Assembly: GCF_000186865.1 (NCBI RefSeq)
Contig: NW_008705600.1
Coordinates: 264,458 to 274,506 of the forward strand
DNA length: 10,049 nucleotides
DNA from: Aureococcus anophagefferens
Lineage: Eukaryota > Sar > Pelagophyceae > Pelagomonadales > Pelagomonadaceae
Direction of reading: 5' to 3'
Both the position numbers and the translations under genes were made by a program. Below, one piece after another: positions 6,927 to 10,049 of this stretch (position 1 is the first letter of the stretch; each line of letters begins with the position of its first letter). A model generated the notes under the pieces. The model saw nothing but the letters and a program-made list of their open reading frames with translations, was not told the origin of the DNA and searched no databases.

Positions 6927-6938
6927 TCGCATATGCGA
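6927..6938. repeat. Perfect 12-bp palindrome
   Basis: tcgcatatgcga equals its own reverse complement. It could be a protein binding site or chance; it lies in the same palindrome-rich island as the inverted repeats just upstream. Confidence 0.8.
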
Positions 6939-7175
6939 GTGGTACCCAGATTTGAAGGATGGTATGGTGTAGACGGCGGTCGGGCTGGGGTTTTTTTTTG
7001 TTTTGTAAAATAGAAGAATATTGAGAGGATTCGATTCAGACAAAAATCAAGTAAAACGGCGTCGATTTGACCACGGCAGAGCACACTGAAATTGGAAAAA
7101 ATTGAAAAAAAAAATAACAGCGCCGATATAGCCGAGTGAGATTGTCAAACAACAAAGAACAACACCCTTACTCCC

Positions 7176-8926
7176 TTACACGTTCTTCATCTTCGCGTAT
7201 TCCCCGGAATCGATCCGGCGGAGCATGGAGGACAGCTGGCGGCCCGGCGCAGGCTCGAAGTAGCGCTCCACAGCGCCGGCCTTCATGTGGTTCATCGTGT
7301 CCTCCCAGAGGACGCCGGCCATGAGCTGCTCCTTCATCTTGCGCTTGATCGAGTCCGCGTCCACAGCGTGGGGCCGGCCGTCGACGTTCGAGTAGCAGAC
7401 GCGGCTCGGCGCGCCAAAGGTCGCGGACGCGAGGGCCGTCTCGAGCTTGTCGGCCGCCGAGGCCATGTAGGGCGAGTGGAACGCGCCGGAGACCTACGAA
7501 CTCGAGGCGTCGCGTCGCGCGCCCCACTCGAAGCGGAAACAGCGTTCGAGATCGCGCGACGAGCTGTCCGCGCCGGCCGCGCGGAGCAGACCCCGACTCG
7601 GCGAGCCCGCGGGCGTCGTCGGCGGCGGCGGCGTGTCTCCGCTTGTCGTCGGCGCCCGTCGTCGTCGCGGGCGGCGGCGCGGCGCGGACGGCTCGTCGCG
7701 CGAGTGCTTCGCGTCGCGTGCCCAAAAAACATGCGCTCGAAGTCGCGCGAAAACCCCCCCGAAAAAAAAACGACGCCGCCTGCCCGCGGGCTGCACGATG
7801 GTCTTGACGCCCGCGACGTTGAGCGCCTTGACGGCGGCCTCGACCTTGGCGATGCCGTCCTTGGAGCCGGACAGCACGCGGCCCTTCGGGAACATCTGGT
7901 TCGCGATGGTGACGTCGTCGGGCATGACCTTGACCAGCGCCTCGTCCTCCAGGCCGATGACCGTCATCATGCCCGACGGCGCGAGGTCGCAGGCCGCGCC
8001 CATGGCCTCGCCGCGGAGCTTCAGGAGCGTCAGCGCCGTCTCGAGCTCCATGACGCCCGCGAACGTCAGCGCCGAGTACTCGCCGAGCGAGAAGCCCGCC
8101 GTGACGTTGCAGCGCGCGACGGCGTCGGGGTCGTCCTTCTCGAGCTTCTTGACGGCGGCCATGGACGTGAGGAAGACGCAGACCTGCGAGTAGCGCGTGT
8201 CGTTCAGCTTCTCCGCGGGGCCCTTCTCCACGAGCTCCAGCAGGTCCGTGCCGAAGATCTTACTCGCCTTCTTGAACATGGCCTTGACGCCCGGCGCGGA
8301 CTTGTAGGGCTCGAGCATGCCGACCTTCTGCGCGCCCTGGCCCGGGAAGAGGAGCGCGTGGCCCTCGCCGGTCGGCGCCTGCGTGGAAACCAAATCTTCA
8401 ACTCGAATTCCGTGTGCGCGTAATCGAACGGATTCGGCTGTGCTTCGAGAACTCGAGGAGAGCACTCGATTCGTCCAATAATCCGCCGAGATAGAGAGGT
8501 TCGAAGTTTGGTCAGGACCCCCACACCGGTCGGCGCGTCGAAGACGGCCGCGAAGCCCGTCTTCTCCTTGGCCGGCTTCTTCTTCTCCTCCACCTCCTCC
8601 TCGACCTCCGCGCGGTCCGGGTTCGGGTGCGCCGACTGGCCGTCGTAGGCGAAGAGCTTCGCGGAGACCCAGCCGTCGGCGGCTTGCGCCGACGCGCCGG
8701 GCGGCGTCCAGGGCGTCGAGTAGGACACGACGCGGCAGCGCAGGACGCCCGCGCCGTTCTCGACGACGTCGGCGACGTCCACGGTCCAGCCGTGGAGGAT
8801 CTCGACCTCGCGCTTTGCGCTCGACAGCTCGCGGCCCGCGCGCAGCGTCGCGGATTTCTTGGCAATGCAGCGGTAGCGCAGCAGGGGCTTGCTCAGCTGG
8901 TCGCGCGCCTCCGTCGGTTTGCACAT
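7176..8926 (-). CDS. Malonyl-CoA:ACP transacylase (FabD/MCAT) with N-terminal SH3-like domain, three exons
   Basis: Exons on the minus strand: 8926-8537, 8378-7788 and 7493-7176, giving 432 aa. The enzyme loads malonyl groups from CoA onto acyl carrier protein for type II fatty acid synthesis. Visible: LLFPGQGAQ (139-147, oxyanion Gln144), GFSLGEYSAL with nucleophile Ser227 (Phe in place of the bacterial His, as in mitochondrial and some eukaryotic members), LKLRGEAM with the malonate-binding Arg252, VSGAFHSPYM with catalytic His333, and late motifs YSNVDGRP and QLMAGVLWED. Residues 1-130 are extra: an SH3-like stretch (RYRCIAKKSATLRAG .. GWVSAKLF) and an acidic/basic Glu-Lys linker (106-122). 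No signal peptide follows ATG 8926, so either an upstream exon is missed or the protein is not plastid-imported in the usual way. An in-frame extension to 9319 lacks a hydrophobic start and overlaps the opposite gene. Confidence 0.92.
7494..7787 (-). other. Intron 2 of the transacylase gene, 294 bp
   Basis: Read on the minus strand, acceptor TTCGTAG is followed by VSGAFHS. The length expected from MCAT homologues is restored if the upstream exon ends after KTIVQP, which implies a GC donor (gcgggc). A GT donor four codons earlier also keeps frame but drops VQP and shortens the loop before VSGAFH. The intron contains T9 and G7 runs near its donor and is otherwise GC-rich. It lacks the core of the other elements and has no clear flanking repeat, so I do not assign it to the family. 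Confidence 0.65.
8379..8536 (-). mobile_element. Introner element forming intron 1 of the transacylase gene
   Basis: On the minus strand this 158-bp intron is flanked by a perfect 11-bp direct repeat, gcgccgaccgg: intron side at 8536-8526 and first bases of the next exon at 8378-8368. The core at 8433-8478 is nearly identical to that of channel intron 1 (about 40 of 44). The left end after the 8-mer reads cggtgtgg, and the complement of the right end reads ctgcgtgg (6 of 8), a likely terminal inverted repeat. Precise removal gives VFD joined to APTGEGHALL with a GC donor; the GT donor at 8524 also works but would repeat APTG. The element is sense-oriented to its host gene, as are all copies in the plus-strand gene. 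Confidence 0.87.
8526..8536 (-). repeat. Target site duplication, intron-side copy (partner 8368-8378)
   Basis: The 11-mer gcgccgaccgg is repeated exactly at 8378-8368 on the minus strand. It encodes the start of APTG in the exon copy; as in channel intron 1, the true duplication may be the first 8 bp. Confidence 0.85.
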
Positions 8927-9089
8927 GGCGCGAGCGTGGATGCGAGCGTGTTTCTTGGAGTTCTGGCACGACGAGGCGCGAGGTGTCGTGGGCTGCGAGG
9001 TGGCGTATGTACGACGCCTCTGGTGATTTTCCAACACGGCTCGATCGGCTCGATCCGCGGCATGGTGAAGAAGGCGACGCTCTGACGGC
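8927..9089. promoter_or_regulatory. Short divergent intergenic region between transacylase and DWARF27-like genes
   Basis: Only 163 bp separate the two start codons, so a shared bidirectional promoter is likely unless the transacylase has an upstream exon. Short internal repeats are visible (gctcgatc twice near 9043-9058; gagcgtg twice near 8932-8951). No TATA box is evident. Confidence 0.4.
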
Positions 9090-10049
9090 ATGGTGGCCGC
9101 GATTCTCTTCGCCGCCCTCGGCGCCGCGTCGTCGACGGCCTTCCTGGCGCCGCGCCGCCCGCCGCCGGCGCCGCGACGGGCCGCGAGCCCCCTCGCCGAG
9201 GCGCCGTCGTTACTCAAAGACCTCGCCGCGTATCGGCCGCAGCGCGAGGACATCGTCGCGCTCACGCATCGACTCGGCGAAGCTGAACAGACGGCGAAGA
9301 CCTGGGCGACGTTCCTCATGCGCCGGCGGCGCTACGGCCTCCTCGTCGACCTCCTGAAACGGGACCGCGCGGCGTACGTCGACACGGCCAGCTGGCTGTG
9401 CAACGTCGAGGGCGTGCCCCGGGACCACATGCCGAACCTCGTGCGCGTCGCCGCGCCCGTGGTTGTCGCCGCGCCACCGGGCGACGAGCCGCTCGTCGCC
9501 GACTGCGCTCTGCCGAACGCGACGTTCGCGGATTCGCCGTTGGACTCGTTTCTGTTGAAGGTCACGCGCGACTTCTACGCGGAGGAGACCCCCGGGCCCG
9601 CCTACCGGAGCGCGCGGCGGGGCATCTTGGGGTTGATGGACGAGATGCGCGTGCTCATGTTCGACGAGGCCGGCGACGCGGCCGCGCAGACGGAGACGGT
9701 GCGCCTCGTGCTCCTGGACCTCATGACGCCCGCGCTGCCGCCGTTCTACCGCCTCTTCATGGGCGGCTTCGTGCCGTCGGCGGCGCGCGGCGACCCGGCG
9801 TGGCTCGTCGACGCCTTCGCCAAGGTGCCGGCGCTGGGGAAGCCCGGCGAGCGGGTCTTGGGGCTACAAAAGCCGCCGATTTACGCGCCCTTGCTGACGT
9901 CCGTCGTCGCGCCCCTCGTCTTCGGCTTCCTCGTGGGGCCGGGCAGCGTGAACCGGCGCGCCGACGGCGAGCTCGGCGGTCTGGTCGTCGAGAAGTGCAA
10001 GTTCCTCCAGGAGAGCAACTGCAAGGGCCTGTGCCTCAACCAGTGCAAG
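9090..10049 (+). CDS. DWARF27-type beta-carotene isomerase-like protein, plastid targeted (3' end beyond window)
   Basis: The ATG at 9090 opens 320 codons that run to the window edge. The DWARF27 family comprises iron-containing plastid proteins; the plant founder isomerises all-trans to 9-cis beta-carotene in strigolactone synthesis. The start is a signal-like MVAAILFAALGAASSTAF with Ala17-Phe18 followed by LAPRR and a Pro/Arg/Ala-rich stretch, the bipartite heterokont plastid presequence. Residues about 150-240 (SFLLKVTRDFYAEE, YRSARRGILGLMDEMRVL, LVLLDLMTPALPPFYRLFMG) align in order with the D27 helical part; FLVGPGSVN and VVEKCKFLQESNCKGLCLNQCK positions (300-320) are the D27 Cys signature with Cys303, 311, 315 and 319. 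The C-terminal MGVPLLM/NFEDYSC part lies outside. Between presequence and D27 core is an extra region of about 100 residues that I do not recognise. Algal D27-like members need not make strigolactone precursors, so the substrate is open. Confidence 0.9.
   Translation, partial: MVAAILFAALGAASSTAFLAPRRPPPAPRRAASPLAEAPSLLKDLAAYRPQREDIVALTHRLGEAEQTAKTWATFLMRRRRYGLLVDLLKRDRAAYVDTASWLCNVEGVPRDHMPNLVRVAAPVVVAAPPGDEPLVADCALPNATFADSPLDSFLLKVTRDFYAEETPGPAYRSARRGILGLMDEMRVLMFDEAGDAAAQTETVRLVLLDLMTPALPPFYRLFMGGFVPSAARGDPAWLVDAFAKVPALGKPGERVLGLQKPPIYAPLLTSVVAPLVFGFLVGPGSVNRRADGELGGLVVEKCKFLQESNCKGLCLNQCK

Larger units (their letters stand above)
6585..7175. other. Gene-free lower-GC region between two minus-strand genes
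   Basis: About 590 bp hold the 5' side of the hydrolase gene and the 3' side of the transacylase gene. The part nearest the transacylase stop is A-rich on the plus strand (T-rich in the sense of that gene), with homopolymer runs at 6991-6999 and 7108-7117, fitting 3' UTR sequence. The middle part carries several inverted repeats. Short ORFs here have no convincing protein character. Confidence 0.6.

Noticed and set aside
6842..7084. Small minus-strand open frame of 80 codons in the low-GC gap
   Set aside because: It crosses homopolymer runs, shows no domain or signal and is of a length expected by chance in lower-GC sequence.
7494..7787. Transacylase intron 2 as a sixth copy of the introner family
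   Set aside because: It lacks the core block and the flanking 8-mers agree at only 3 of 8 positions; it stays an ordinary or unrelated intron until aligned genome-wide.
7287..8423. Open frame of 378 codons on the plus strand
   Set aside because: Antisense to the transacylase exons, which carry all catalytic motifs on the minus strand.
1..10049. Prokaryotic systems (operons, CRISPR, restriction, phage genes)
   Set aside because: Genes are split by spliceosomal introns and carry eukaryotic plastid presequences; no regularly spaced direct repeats or ribosome binding sites are present.

Overview
The window looks like nuclear DNA of a unicellular eukaryotic alga with a secondary red-type plastid, most likely a stramenopile (heterokont) of the pelagophyte kind such as Aureococcus. 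That taxon is an inference. The sequence evidence is: very high GC with strong G/C third positions; spliceosomal introns, many of them copies of one short repeated element; and two proteins whose N-termini are a hydrophobic signal ending in Ala-Phe, the plastid-import motif of heterokonts (ASAFAP type). I see no prokaryotic operon, RBS or rRNA/tRNA.

Layout: (1) 1-885, minus: NADH-cytochrome b5 reductase-like flavoprotein, C-terminus cut by the window edge. (2) 1204-4518, plus: complete eight-exon CASTOR/POLLUX (DMI1)-type ion channel, 834 aa after splicing. (3) 4568-5569, plus: unrecognised single-exon ORF of visibly lower GC. (4) 5631-6584, minus: alpha/beta hydrolase resembling the esterase half of plastid phytyl ester synthases. 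(5) 6585-7175: gene-free, relatively AT-rich, several inverted repeats. (6) 7176-8926, minus: three-exon malonyl-CoA:ACP transacylase with an extra N-terminal SH3-like domain. (7) 9090-10049, plus: plastid-targeted DWARF27-type carotenoid isomerase, 3' end outside the window. Genes 1/2 and 6/7 are head to head (318 and 163 bp gaps); genes 3/4 are tail to tail.

The most notable content is in the introns. Five introns in two genes on opposite strands share one sequence family, always in sense orientation with the host gene. Two of them are flanked by perfect 11-bp direct repeats lying exactly at the splice junctions. These are introner elements: short non-autonomous DNA transposons that create introns, with the duplicated target supplying one splice site. 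Several appear to use GC rather than GT donors. The phenomenon is known in Micromonas and Aureococcus; the copies, intermediate stages and GC donors described here are read directly from this sequence.

Three genes (hydrolase, transacylase, DWARF27-like) fit plastid lipid or carotenoid metabolism, but nothing shows that they are co-regulated beyond the head-to-head pair 6/7.
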